The notes under the pieces: model-generated
The model's database searches: none
What the model was told of the DNA's origin: nothing
The model's input: only the letters and a program-made list of their open reading frames with translations
NCBI GenBank assembly: GCA_003240625.1
Contig: QFMX01000009.1
Coordinates: 62,001-126,000, forward strand
From: Sphingomonas taxi
GTDB taxonomy: Bacteria > Pseudomonadota > Alphaproteobacteria > Sphingomonadales > Sphingomonadaceae
Reading direction: 5' to 3'
DNA: 64,000 nucleotides
Shown: positions 42,222-50,447 of the stretch, piece by piece
Layout of the letters: the number at the start of each line of letters is the position of its first letter
Numbering within the stretch: the first letter of the stretch is position 1
Made by a program: the position numbers and the translations under genes

Positions 42222-43705
42222 GCCTTGGCCCTCGAGCTGGTTCGGTCGATGGCGTCCTGCCAGCCGGCCATCAGTTTCGTGCGCTCGTCGCTCTTCATCT
42301 TCGGATTGAAAATCCGGTCTTCCTTCCAGGTGGCGACGATGTCGTCGGGGCCGTTCCAGATCCCCACCGCCATGCCGGCGAGGAAGGCGGCGCCCGCCGC
42401 GGTCGTCTCGATGTTCGCGGGCCGGACGACGTCGGTGTCGAGCATGTCGGCGAGGAACTGGCAGAACCAGTCGTTCGCCGCCATGCCGCCGTCGACGCGA
42501 ATCTGGCGGGCATCGCGCGCACCGTCGGCGACCATCGCGTTCATCAGGTCCGCGGTCTGGTAGGCGACCGATTCGAGCGCGGCGCGGGCGATGTGCGATC
42601 CGGTCGCGGCGAAGGTGAGCCCGGTGATGCTCGCGCGCGCGTCGGGGTCCCAGTGCGGCGCGCCCAGGCCGACGAACGCCGGCACCATGTAGACGCCGTC
42701 ATTCCCGTCGAGCTTGGTCGCCATGTCGTTCGTGTCGGAAGCCTGATTGATCAGGCCCAGCCCATCGCGCAGCCACTTCACCGCCGCGCCTGCGACGAAG
42801 ATCGAGCCTTCCAGCGCATAGGTGATCTCACCGTCGAGCTGATAGGCGATCGTCGTCAGCATGCCGTTCTTGCTGGTCACGGCCTCCTTGCCGGTATTGA
42901 GCAGCACGAAACAGCCGGTGCCGTAGGTCGATTTGGCATCGCCACGCTGGAAACAGGCCTGGCCGACGACCGCCGCCTGCTGGTCGCCCGCCATGCCGCC
43001 GATCGGCACCGCCGTGCCGAGCAGGTCCGGCGTGGTTTCGCCGAAGATCGTGCTGTTGTTCTTGACGTCGGGCAACAGGCTCTCGGGAATGTCGAGCATC
43101 CGCAGCATGTCCGGGTCCCACGCGCCCTTGTGGATGTCGAACAACAGCGTGCGCGAGGCGTTCGACGCGTCGGTTGCGTGAACCTTGCCCCCGGTCAGCC
43201 GCCAGAGAAGGAAGCTGTCGATCGTCCCGAAGGCGAGTTCGCCCTTGTCGGCGCGGGCGCGGACGCCATCGACATTGTCGAGGATCCATTTGAGCTTGGT
43301 ACCCGAGAAATACGGGTCGAGGATCAGCCCGGTCCGCTCTCGCACCAGCGGTTCGTTGCCGTCCGCCTTGAGCTGCGCACAGAGCTTTGCGGTGCGGCGA
43401 TCCTGCCAGACGATCGCGTTGTGGACGGGCTTGCCGGTCTTGCGGTCCCAGACCACGACCGTCTCGCGCTGGTTGGTGATGCCGATCGCGGCAACCTTGC
43501 CGCCGTCCGCTTCCGCGGCCTCTTTCAAGGTCGCGACGGTGTCGCGCCAGATGTCCTCGGGGTCATGCTCGACCCAGCCCGATTGCGGATAATGCTGGGC
43601 GAATTCGCGGCGGACCGTCTGCCGGGGGACGCCATCGGTGCCGAACGTCATGCTGCGGGTCGAAGTCGTGCCCTGGTCGATCGCCAGGATGATGGTGTCG
43701 GTCAC
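42218..43705 (-). CDS. glpK: Glycerol kinase
   Basis: It phosphorylates glycerol to glycerol-3-phosphate with ATP. The 495-aa product has the FGGY-family start ILAIDQGTTSTRSMTFG, AIGITNQRETVVVWDRKTGK, the substrate loop WRLTGGKVHATDASNASRTL, and GLGAPHWDPDARASITGLTF, then DGGMAANDWFCQFLAD. The GTG at 43705 gives MTDTIILAID. It lies 17 bases after glpF. Confidence 0.97.
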   Translation of the reverse strand: MTDTIILAIDQGTTSTRSMTFGTDGVPRQTVRREFAQHYPQSGWVEHDPEDIWRDTVATLKEAAEADGGKVAAIGITNQRETVVVWDRKTGKPVHNAIVWQDRRTAKLCAQLKADGNEPLVRERTGLILDPYFSGTKLKWILDNVDGVRARADKGELAFGTIDSFLLWRLTGGKVHATDASNASRTLLFDIHKGAWDPDMLRMLDIPESLLPDVKNNSTIFGETTPDLLGTAVPIGGMAGDQQAAVVGQACFQRGDAKSTYGTGCFVLLNTGKEAVTSKNGMLTTIAYQLDGEITYALEGSIFVAGAAVKWLRDGLGLINQASDTNDMATKLDGNDGVYMVPAFVGLGAPHWDPDARASITGLTFAATGSHIARAALESVAYQTADLMNAMVADGARDARQIRVDGGMAANDWFCQFLADMLDTDVVRPANIETTAAGAAFLAGMAVGIWNGPDDIVATWKEDRIFNPKMKSDERTKLMAGWQDAIDRTSSRAKA

Positions 43706-43722
43706 GCCTTACACTCCTCGAA

Positions 43723-44532
43723 TCATTGCGGGCCCGCGACGGGCTTGTCGCGTGGCAGGAAGGGGCGGACCAACAGATGCTGCGCACCGCCACCGATCAC
43801 CGCGCCGATCAATGGTCCGGCGATCGGCGCCCACCAGTAATTGCCGACGCCGGGAAAGGCCGATGCGTCCCAACCCATCAGCCATGCGAAGGTACGGGGG
43901 CCGAGATCGCGTGCGGGATTGATCGCCCAACCTTCCAGATATCCCATCGACGCACCGATCACGGCAACCAGCAGGCCGATCACGATCGCCCCGAAATTGG
44001 CTTGCGGGGCCATGGTATTGAACTCGTCGGTGATCGCGAAGATCCCGAACATCAGAATTGCGGTCAGGATGATCTCGTCGACGAAACCCTTCATCGTCGT
44101 CACCGCAAGGCCGGGCGCGGTGAAGAACACGCCTGCGCCACCGCCGCCGGCGCGCGTCAGATGCTGGGTCGCGTTGAAGTGGTCGATGACGTTGTAATAC
44201 AGCGCATAGACGATCGCGGCGCCGACGAACGCGCCGACCAGCTGCGCGCACCAATAGGGCAGCACCTTCTTCCACGGAAACCCGCGGTACAGTGCGAGCG
44301 CCAGCGTGACCCCGGGATTTGCATGCGTCCCCGATACCGCGCCGGTGACGTAGATCGAGATCGATACCGCCATGCCCCAGGTGATGCACACGCCCCAATA
44401 GGCGGTCTTGTACGGGCTGGGATCGTACAGCGTGTACATCGCGGCGACCGACAGGCCGAAGGTCATCACGATACAGATCGCGATCGCCTCGGAAATCAGC
44501 TCCCCGAGAAAGGCTTTGGCGTGCGGGCTCAT
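43723..44532 (-). CDS. glpF: Glycerol facilitator (aquaglyceroporin)
   Basis: Inner-membrane channel for glycerol. The 269-aa product has six hydrophobic segments. The second half-helix has the usual NPARDLGPR (Asn205-Pro206-Ala207-Arg208), with the GlpF-type Asp. The first half-helix reads GTHANPGVTLAL, so the normal NPA is NPG (Gly74). AAAGGG precedes the ATG by 6 bases. It is first in the glpF-glpK-glpD operon. Confidence 0.94.
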   Translation of the reverse strand: MSPHAKAFLGELISEAIAICIVMTFGLSVAAMYTLYDPSPYKTAYWGVCITWGMAVSISIYVTGAVSGTHANPGVTLALALYRGFPWKKVLPYWCAQLVGAFVGAAIVYALYYNVIDHFNATQHLTRAGGGGAGVFFTAPGLAVTTMKGFVDEIILTAILMFGIFAITDEFNTMAPQANFGAIVIGLLVAVIGASMGYLEGWAINPARDLGPRTFAWLMGWDASAFPGVGNYWWAPIAGPLIGAVIGGGAQHLLVRPFLPRDKPVAGPQ

Positions 44533-44784
44533 TTGCCCTTTCTAACATTCGGTACGGTTTGGTCGAGTGCCGGAAGCGCAAAGCGCACCGGCCGCCGCCT
44601 CGGACTGGCGCAAAGACTTGCACGCGCCGTCGCATGACGCAAAATGGTGACGGTTGCAGGACGTTGCTGGGCATACCCAGCCTCAGTATCGGTCCGTAAC
44701 AATCGGGCGTCTGCCACGGTTGGTACACCCGAATATGAAAGTCGGGGACGGAGCAGCACGGCCCATCGCCCAATGAACGCGACC

Positions 44785-44813
44785 AATCGGGACGAATCGT
44801 AATCGGAACGAAT
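44785..44813 (-). promoter_or_regulatory. Tandem direct repeat upstream of glpF, possible regulator site
   Basis: AATCGGGACGAAT (44785-44797) and AATCGGAACGAAT (44801-44813) differ at one base and are set with a 16-base period. On the minus strand the unit is ATTCGTYCCGATT. Its TTCG core is like sites of DeoR-family repressors such as GlpR. It is about 250 bases upstream of glpF. The rest of the 316-base gap (44533-44848) holds no gene I can support and no promoter that I can name. Confidence 0.35.
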
Positions 44814-44848
44814 TGCCGTCTTTCGATCCACCAAAGTTCCGCGCGGAA

Positions 44849-45445
44849 TTACTCAGTCGATGCGAGGGGGTGAGGGTTACGGTCAGAAGGCGAAGCCGAC
44901 ACCCTCGATCGCCACTGAGCGGCGGTAGTTTCCCAGATACCCGCCGGCATGCGTCCGCTGACGAAATCCCTCGGTCCGACCTGGATCAGGCGCATGCCCT
45001 CGCGTTCCGAAAGGCGGCGGGATGGCATGTTCGCCATCGCCTTGGGTACGCGCATGACCGGGAAGCCGAGCACGTCGAACCAATAGTCCGTGGCCAGCTT
45101 GCACGCTTCCGTCATCAGGCCCTGCCCATGCCAGTCCAGCCCAAGCCAGAAGCCCCGATTGTCGTTAGGTCTGTCCGCCACGCTGATGACGCCGATCAAG
45201 GGGCGTTGCTTCCCATTGAGCCGGATAGACCACGCCCATTCGATCCCTTGCGCTACCGAGGGAAAGGTCACCTCCTGCAACAGCCTGCGCGCGCCATCGG
45301 CGGGATAGGGCCATTGCATGCCATGCGAGAGGTATCGGACGATCTCCCAATGCGGGAACAGTCGCTGTATCGCGTGGCTATCGGCTAGCACCAGGGGTTC
45401 GAGCGCGATCCTGTCACCCTGCAATCTCGGCACATCGTTTCGCAT
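44849..45445 (-). CDS. GNAT-family N-acetyltransferase (RimJ/RimL-like)
   Basis: Predicted acetyltransferase using acetyl-CoA, 198 aa. It has the RimL-type start LQGDRIALEPLVLADSHAIQ, the beta-strand WAWSIRLNGKQRPLIGVISV and the GFWLGLDWHGQGLMTEACKL acetyl-CoA loop region. The ATG at 45445 (MRNDVPRLQ) is chosen because the 58 codons before it have no conserved look. The target cannot be told. It is downstream of glpF and probably independent. Confidence 0.85.
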   Translation of the reverse strand: MRNDVPRLQGDRIALEPLVLADSHAIQRLFPHWEIVRYLSHGMQWPYPADGARRLLQEVTFPSVAQGIEWAWSIRLNGKQRPLIGVISVADRPNDNRGFWLGLDWHGQGLMTEACKLATDYWFDVLGFPVMRVPKAMANMPSRRLSEREGMRLIQVGPRDFVSGRMPAGIWETTAAQWRSRVSASPSDRNPHPLASTE

Positions 45446-45632
45446 GAATAACGGTAGCAGGACTATTCGCGCGGTAATTGTACGGAAGCGCCAAGTCCCG
45501 CCCCGCGAGCGATAATCGATGGATCTTCGCTGGATGGCTTCGGATGAAATCAGGATCCTATGGGACCCTCGGGGCGTCGCACGATCTGAAATGTCTGGGA
45601 GATCCGCATCATCGTGCAAACCGGGAAGGGGG

Positions 45633-45708
45633 TGGTGCCGGTTGCAGGAATCGAACCCGCGACATCCAGTTTACAAAACTGGCGCTCTACCAACTGAGCT
45701 AAACCGGC
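45633..45708 (-). tRNA. tRNA-Thr, anticodon TGT
   Basis: On the minus strand it folds as a full cloverleaf. Acceptor arms are GCCGGTT / AACCGGC, the D arm is GCTCAGTTGGTAGAGC, and the anticodon stem is CCAGT / ACTGG around TTTGTAA. Anticodon TGT reads ACA (Thr). The T arm GCGGG-TTCGATT-CCTGC has one G-U pair. The 3' CCA is encoded in the DNA (45633-45635). Without CCA it spans 45636-45708. Confidence 0.95.
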
Positions 45709-45749
45709 CCATGCGTCGGGCGCTGCCCGGTGCGTCGCGACCCAATGCT

Positions 45750-46622
45750 TCAAGACACGCCGAAGGTCCAGCCCTCGGTTCGCGCAATATGCGGTGTCAT
45801 CGTCGTCGGTGTCCAGAGGTCGGGGCGGTGCGCGTTGGCACGCAGCCAGGCGGCGGTGAGGATCGCGTCGGTGGCGTGATCGTCGTAGCGCGCCAGCGGT
45901 GCGTGCGGACGGGTCCCCAGATTGGCCAGCGCCGCGTCGAGCGCGGCCGCGTCGCGCATCTTGCTGAGCCCCTTGCGGATACCGGCGGCACGGGCGGCGA
46001 TCGTGGTGTAGATCTCGACGATCACCGGGCCTTCGGACGGTAGCGGATCGAACGGCCAGACCGGCACGCGACCGGCGAGGCGGTGGAGCACGCGCATACC
46101 GGTCAGGCTCGACTTGCCGACCTGCGCCGCGCCGACGAGGTTGAAGCAACTCGTCGGCGACAGGCCCATCGCGCGCTGGCCGTGCTCGCAGACGCGCATC
46201 CGGCCCGCGCCGCCGGGGAACAGGTCGCCGCAGTCGCGGTGCTGGCGGAAGTGGCGGCGGATTTCCAGCTCGGTGAGCAGGGTCGACACTGCGAGATGCG
46301 CGTCGGCGGCGGAGGCTTGGTCGACCATCGCCCAGAGCGCGCGGGCGTCGGGCGGACTGCCGGGCGTGCCGGGGAAATACCCGTTCCGATCGACGAACGG
46401 GAATGCGGGGGAGAGGTCCAGGCCGACCAGCGTCGGCTCGGTCTGGTCAAGCAACCACGCCAGCACATCGTCGCGCGACCATGCTGTCGCTGCCGGTGGC
46501 GCGACCAGCGTTGGCGCGGCATCGCCTGTTTCGCAGATCGCGACGGCGATGCCCTTGTGTCGATGCCCCTGCGCGCCGGACCAGTCGATCGCTGCAAACC
46601 GCGTGAAGCGCGTCTCAGCCAT
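45750..46622 (-). CDS. Hypothetical protein, RNase-H-fold-like (DUF429-like)
   Basis: A 290-aa soluble protein. The start FTRFAAIDWSGAQGHRHKGI, the acidic VGLDLSPAFPFVD, and the C-terminal ARYDDHATDAILTAAWLRA place acidic residues as in the RNase-H-like DUF429 family. The middle has ELEIRRHFRQHRDCGDLFPG. A nuclease role is an inference. Its ATG lies 8 bases inside the end of rarA, so it is probably coupled to that recombination factor. Confidence 0.75.
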   Translation of the reverse strand: MAETRFTRFAAIDWSGAQGHRHKGIAVAICETGDAAPTLVAPPAATAWSRDDVLAWLLDQTEPTLVGLDLSPAFPFVDRNGYFPGTPGSPPDARALWAMVDQASAADAHLAVSTLLTELEIRRHFRQHRDCGDLFPGGAGRMRVCEHGQRAMGLSPTSCFNLVGAAQVGKSSLTGMRVLHRLAGRVPVWPFDPLPSEGPVIVEIYTTIAARAAGIRKGLSKMRDAAALDAALANLGTRPHAPLARYDDHATDAILTAAWLRANAHRPDLWTPTTMTPHIARTEGWTFGVS

Positions 46623-47934
46623 TCTTCTCGGCGCGCAGGCCGTCCCAATAGGCGAGACGTTCCGACAGGCGCTTTTCGAACCCGCGTTCGGTCGGGGTAT
46701 AGAAAGTCTGCGGGCTCATTTCGTCGGGCCAATAGTCCGAGCCTGAGAACGCCTCTTCCGTATCGTGATCGTAGGCGTAACCCTTGCCGTAGCCGATATC
46801 GCGCATGAGCTTGGTCGGCGCGTTGCGGATCGACGCGGGCGGCATCAGCGACCCCGTCTCGCGCGCCGACTTCCACGCCGCCTTCTGCGCCTTGTAGACC
46901 GCGTTCGATTTGGGCGCGGTCGCGAGATAGACGCAGGCCTGCGCGATCGCGAGTTCGCCTTCGGGGCTGCCGAGGAAATCATAGGTGTCCTTGGCGGCGA
47001 TGCACTGGACCAGCGCCTGCGGGTCGGCGAGGCCGATATCCTCGACCGCGGCACGCGTCAGGCGGCGGAGCAGGAACAGCGGTTCCTCGCCCGCCGTCAG
47101 CATCCGCGCGAGATAATAGAGCGCCGCCTGCGGATCCGACCCGCGGATCGATTTGTGGAGCGCGGAGATGAGGTTGTAGTGCCCCTCGCGATCCTTGTCG
47201 TACACCGCGACGCGACGTTGGAGGAAGTTCGACAGCCCGGCGGGGTCGAGCGGTTCGGGCAGGTTGACCGAGAACAGCGTCTCCGCCTGGTTGAGCAGGA
47301 AGCGGCCGTCGCCATCCGCACTGGCGATCAGCGCGTCCTTGGCGGGCGGGGTCAGGGGGAGGGGGCGCTCCATCTCCGTCTCGGCACGGTCGAGCAACTG
47401 TTCGAGCGCACCGCGACCGAGGCGTTCGAGGATCAGCACCTGCGCGCGGCTGAGCAGTGCGGCGTTGAGTTCGAACGAGGGATTCTCGGTGGTCGCGCCG
47501 ACCAGCGTGACGGTGCCGTCCTCGACATAGGGGAGGAAACCGTCCTGTTGCGCGCGGTTGAAGCGGTGGATCTCGTCCACGAACAACAAGGTGCGCTTGC
47601 CGATCTTGGCGTGCTCGCGCGCTTCGGCGAACGACTTCTTGAGGTCCGCGACGCCCGAGAACACCGCCGAGATCGCGACGAACCGCAGGTCGACCGCGTC
47701 GGCGAGCAGCCGCGCGATCGTCGTCTTGCCGGTGCCGGGCGGGCCCCAAAGGATGATCGACGACAGCCGTCCGGCCGAAACCATCCGGCCGATCGCGCCC
47801 TCGGGGCCGGTGATGTGGTCCTGCCCGACCACCTCGCTGAGCGTACGCGGGCGCAGGCGATCGGCGAGCGGCGCGTTTTCGGGGTGCGTTTCGGTGGGGG
47901 CGGCGGGTTCGAAGCCCGCGAAGAGATCGGCCAT
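46615..47934 (-). CDS. rarA: Replication-associated recombination protein A (MgsA/RarA)
   Basis: AAA+ ATPase acting at stalled forks. The 439-aa product has LADRLRPRTLSEVVGQDHIT, the Walker A GPPGTGKT in ILWGPPGTGKTTIARLL, and Walker B in TLLFVDEIHRFNRAQQDGFL. It also has the GATTENPSFELNAALLSRAQ sensor region and the C-terminal NAPTKLMRDIGYGKGYAYDH. The ATG at 47934 (MADLFAG) is chosen; the longer frame to 48261 is noise over the intergenic repeat. Confidence 0.96.
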   Translation of the reverse strand: MADLFAGFEPAAPTETHPENAPLADRLRPRTLSEVVGQDHITGPEGAIGRMVSAGRLSSIILWGPPGTGKTTIARLLADAVDLRFVAISAVFSGVADLKKSFAEAREHAKIGKRTLLFVDEIHRFNRAQQDGFLPYVEDGTVTLVGATTENPSFELNAALLSRAQVLILERLGRGALEQLLDRAETEMERPLPLTPPAKDALIASADGDGRFLLNQAETLFSVNLPEPLDPAGLSNFLQRRVAVYDKDREGHYNLISALHKSIRGSDPQAALYYLARMLTAGEEPLFLLRRLTRAAVEDIGLADPQALVQCIAAKDTYDFLGSPEGELAIAQACVYLATAPKSNAVYKAQKAAWKSARETGSLMPPASIRNAPTKLMRDIGYGKGYAYDHDTEEAFSGSDYWPDEMSPQTFYTPTERGFEKRLSERLAYWDGLRAEKNG

Positions 47935-47988
47935 GCGCGGAAGATAGGGGCGGGGGGGAGGTTTGCCCATCCGTTGCCACCCCCACTC

Positions 47989-48083
47989 CGTCATGCCGGG
48001 CTCGTTCCGGCATCCACCCTTCCGCACGATCATCGATGGCGAGTTTGCGGAACGGTGGACCCCGGAACAGGTCCGGGGTGACG
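47989..48083. repeat. Palindromic repeat (GTCATCCC class) between rarA and the PadR gene
   Basis: The left arm TCCGTCATGCCGGGCTCGTT, then CCGGCATCCACC, pairs loosely with the right arm GGTGGACCCCGGAACAGGTC followed by CGGGGTGACGAA. It shares its ends with the copies at 12091 and 4603. It lies just upstream of the PadR promoter. Confidence 0.7.
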
Positions 48084-48100
48084 AATCTTTGACGGGCATC

Positions 48101-48152
48101 TTGAACCGGAAACAGTCTGCGATATATCTCTGCTTTGAGCGAAGATATATCG
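48101..48152 (+). promoter_or_regulatory. PadR promoter with overlapping inverted-repeat operator
   Basis: CGATATATC (48120-48128) and GATATATCG (48144-48152) form an inverted repeat with 15 bases between. A likely promoter is TTGAAC (48101-48106), 16 bases, TATATC (48123-48128), so its -10 box falls inside the left half-site. The layout fits repression by the PadR protein encoded 13 bases downstream. Confidence 0.65.
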
Positions 48153-48164
48153 GAGAACACTCAA

Positions 48165-48755
48165 ATGCGTTTTGGTATGGGATATGGAGCCTGGACCGGC
48201 GGCCCTCGTGGTGACGGTCACCGGCATGGCGGCCGCGATCACGGGCCCGAGCATGCGGCATGGAAACAGGGTGGCGGACCGCGTGGGCGTGGTCGGAGGC
48301 TGTTCGATGGCGGCGAATTGAAGCTCGTCATGCTGAAGCTGATCGCGGATGCGCCGCGCCACGGCTACGACCTGATCCGCGAGATCGAGGGGCTGACCGG
48401 CGGTGGCTATGCGCCGAGCCCGGGCGTCGTCTACCCGACGCTCAGCATGCTCGACGAGATGGGGCTGATCGAGGAGCAGCAGTCGGAGGGCGCGAAGAAG
48501 CGTTTTGCGGCGAGCGACGAGGGCCGCGCGCATCTGGCCGAGAATGCGGTCGTGGTCGACGGCTTGTTCGCGCGGCTGGCCGCGGTCGGGGCGGAGTCCG
48601 AGCGGACCGATGGTGCGCCGATCCGGCGGGCGATGGGCAATCTTCGGCAGGTGCTCCAGCACCGGCTGATGCGCGAGGACGTCAACGAGGACACGCTGCA
48701 CGACGTCGCCGCGTTGCTCGACGAAGCCGCGCAGAAGATCGAGCGTCTCAAGTGA
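48165..48755 (+). CDS. PadR-family regulator with His/Gly-rich N-terminal extension (YqjI-like)
   Basis: Transcription regulator of 196 aa. Residues 1-45 are a Gly/Arg/His-rich leader with His19, 21, 26 and 30 in GDGHRHGGRDHGPEHAAW. The PadR winged helix follows: LKLVMLKLIADAPRHGYDLI and APSPGVVYPTLSMLDEMG. E. coli YqjI, a nickel-responsive repressor, has a like His-rich leader, so metal sensing is suggested. The ATG at 48165 is chosen; a TTG at 48135 is inside the operator region. The DUF2218 gene overlaps by 4 bases. Confidence 0.9.
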   Translation: MRFGMGYGAWTGGPRGDGHRHGGRDHGPEHAAWKQGGGPRGRGRRLFDGGELKLVMLKLIADAPRHGYDLIREIEGLTGGGYAPSPGVVYPTLSMLDEMGLIEEQQSEGAKKRFAASDEGRAHLAENAVVVDGLFARLAAVGAESERTDGAPIRRAMGNLRQVLQHRLMREDVNEDTLHDVAALLDEAAQKIERLK

Positions 48756-49042
48756 GCGTCTCGGTCGCACGCGTGCCGACGCATTCCGCCAGCAAGTATC
48801 TCCAGCAGCTCGCCAAGCATTGGAGCCACAAGATGGAGGTCACCTCCTCGGAGGAAGAGGGCCGCATCGCCTTCCCGAACGGCGCCGTGCTTAAGATGCG
48901 TGCCGACAGCGAAACGCTCGACGTCGCGCTGTCGGTGCCGGAGGACGAGGACGTCGAGCGGATGCGCGGCGTGGTGTCGAGCCACCTCGACCGGTTTGCG
49001 TTTCGCGAGGCGCCGCTGACGTTCGATTGGGCGACCGTCTGA
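48752..49042 (+). CDS. DUF2218 domain protein
   Basis: A 96-aa protein of the DUF2218 type: VPTHSASKYLQQLAKHWSHK, RIAFPNGAVLKMRADSETLD and VVSSHLDRFAFREAPLTFDW. In other bacteria this domain often sits beside or is fused to siderophore-interacting ferric reductases. The start GTG overlaps the PadR stop (GTGA), so both are one operon under the operator. A role in iron or other metal balance is inferred from this setting. Confidence 0.85.
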   Translation: MSVSVARVPTHSASKYLQQLAKHWSHKMEVTSSEEEGRIAFPNGAVLKMRADSETLDVALSVPEDEDVERMRGVVSSHLDRFAFREAPLTFDWATV

Positions 49043-49068
49043 GGGCGCGAGGCAGGAAATGCCCCGAA

Positions 49069-49185
49069 CTGCTCCCCTCCCTGGAAGGGAGGGGCTGGGG
49101 GTGGGGAGGCTGGTTTGAGCCACCGACGCCTGAACATGCGGAACCCGACCCACTCCCCAACCCCTCCCTTCCAGGCAGGGAGCAG
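49069..49185. repeat. Palindromic repeat (CTCCCCTCCC class) after the DUF2218 gene
   Basis: The left arm CTGCTCCCCTCCCTGGAAGG, then GAGGGGCTGGGGGTGGGGA, pairs with the right arm CCCACTCCCCAACCCCTCCC followed by TTCCAGGCAGGGAGCAG. It fills the space between two convergent genes and may also act as a terminator for both. Confidence 0.85.
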
Positions 49186-49192
49186 TCGCGAG

Positions 49193-50344
49193 CTAAGCCC
49201 CCCGCCGCGCCATCACCTCTAGATACGTGTCCAGCACCGTCTGGTTGATCGTATCCCACAGATACCCGGCCGCCTTGTCATGCCCGGCCCAGCCCATAGT
49301 CTCGCGCAGCCCCGGCTCGGAAACGATCCGCCCGATCGCATGCGCATATCCGGCGATATCCGTCGGCAGCACCAGGAACCCGGTCACCCCGTCGTCCACC
49401 AGCCCGACCGCGCCCGACGCGCGCGCCGCGACGACGGGAACGCCGGCCGCCATCGCCTCCAGCGTCACGTTGCCGAACGTCTCGGTCACGCTCGGGTTGA
49501 AGAACACGTCCATCGACGCGACCGCGCGGCCGAGATCGTCACCCGACTGGAACCCGGCGAACACCGCGCCGGGCACGCGGGCGGCGAACCAGTCGCGCGC
49601 GGGACCTTCGCCGATCACCAGCACCTTGTGCGGCACGCCTCGTTGCTCCAGCGTCCGGATCACGTCCGCGAAGACGTCGAGCCCCTTCTCCTTCACCAGC
49701 CGCCCGAGAAACCCGACCGCGACCTCGCCGTCCGCAATCCCCCGCGTGCGCCGCCAGTCGAGATCGCGACGCGTCGGCGTGAAGCGATCGTGGTTCACCC
49801 CGCGCGACCAGATCGCGGTCGGCGTCGTCACGCCCCAACTACGGACGATCTCCGCCATGCCGCGCCCCGGCACCAGCACTGCGTCGACTCGGTTGTAGAA
49901 CCGCGTCAGAATTTTCACCATGATCGGCTCGAAGAACGCCATCCGGTAATAGCGGAAATACGTCTCGAACCGCGTGTGCAGCGACGCGACCGTGGCGATG
50001 CCGTTGCGTCGGCCATAGCTGATCGCGCGATGGCCGAGGAAATCGGGTGCCGAGACGTGAATCATGTTCGGTGCGAACGCATCCAGATCGCGCCGGATCG
50101 CGGCGGGCAGCCCGCGCGCCATCTTGTATTCGCCGCGTCCCGCGGGAAGCGGCAGCGACGGCACCGCAACCAGATCGCCGGTCGGCGGGAAGGCCGGCTT
50201 GGCGTTGGTCGGCGAATAGACACGCACCGTCGCGCCCTTCGACAACAGATGGCCGACGAGCAAATTCAACGCCTGGTTTGCGCCATCGCGAACGTAATTA
50301 TAGTTGCCGCTGAACAGGGCGATGCGCAGGTCGGTGGCGTGCAT
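49193..50344 (-). CDS. GT4-type glycosyltransferase (mannosyltransferase-like)
   Basis: Predicted GT-B glycosyltransferase, 383 aa. It has RIALFSGNYNYVRDGANQAL, VRVYSPTN, a GFLGRLVKEKGLDVFADVIR donor-domain start, and the EX7E motif in PSVTETFGNVTLEAMAAGVP. It resembles GDP-mannose-dependent alpha-mannosyltransferases of lipid or phosphoinositol type; donor and acceptor are not proven. It is single, divergent from radA. Confidence 0.86.
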   Translation of the reverse strand: MHATDLRIALFSGNYNYVRDGANQALNLLVGHLLSKGATVRVYSPTNAKPAFPPTGDLVAVPSLPLPAGRGEYKMARGLPAAIRRDLDAFAPNMIHVSAPDFLGHRAISYGRRNGIATVASLHTRFETYFRYYRMAFFEPIMVKILTRFYNRVDAVLVPGRGMAEIVRSWGVTTPTAIWSRGVNHDRFTPTRRDLDWRRTRGIADGEVAVGFLGRLVKEKGLDVFADVIRTLEQRGVPHKVLVIGEGPARDWFAARVPGAVFAGFQSGDDLGRAVASMDVFFNPSVTETFGNVTLEAMAAGVPVVAARASGAVGLVDDGVTGFLVLPTDIAGYAHAIGRIVSEPGLRETMGWAGHDKAAGYLWDTINQTVLDTYLEVMARRGA

Positions 50345-50447
50345 CGTCGCGCGGATAACGCCGCGCGCACCGAAGCGCCACTAAATCCGCAACATAGGAC
50401 AACTGCTCGCCATTGATGTTCCCGTATCGTTCTCGTACACCGGTGAC

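Noticed and set aside
44529..44834. 101-codon minus-strand open frame upstream of glpF
   Set aside because: No domain, odd composition, overlaps the glpF start and the direct-repeat region; better read as a regulatory spacer.
45600..45750. tRNA-Thr as the attachment site of a genomic island
   Set aside because: No integrase beside it, no second partial tRNA copy seen, and the neighbours are ordinary chromosomal genes.
47935..48261. N-terminal extension of rarA
   Set aside because: It runs through a palindromic repeat and the PadR operator; MADLFAG at 47934 is a good start.
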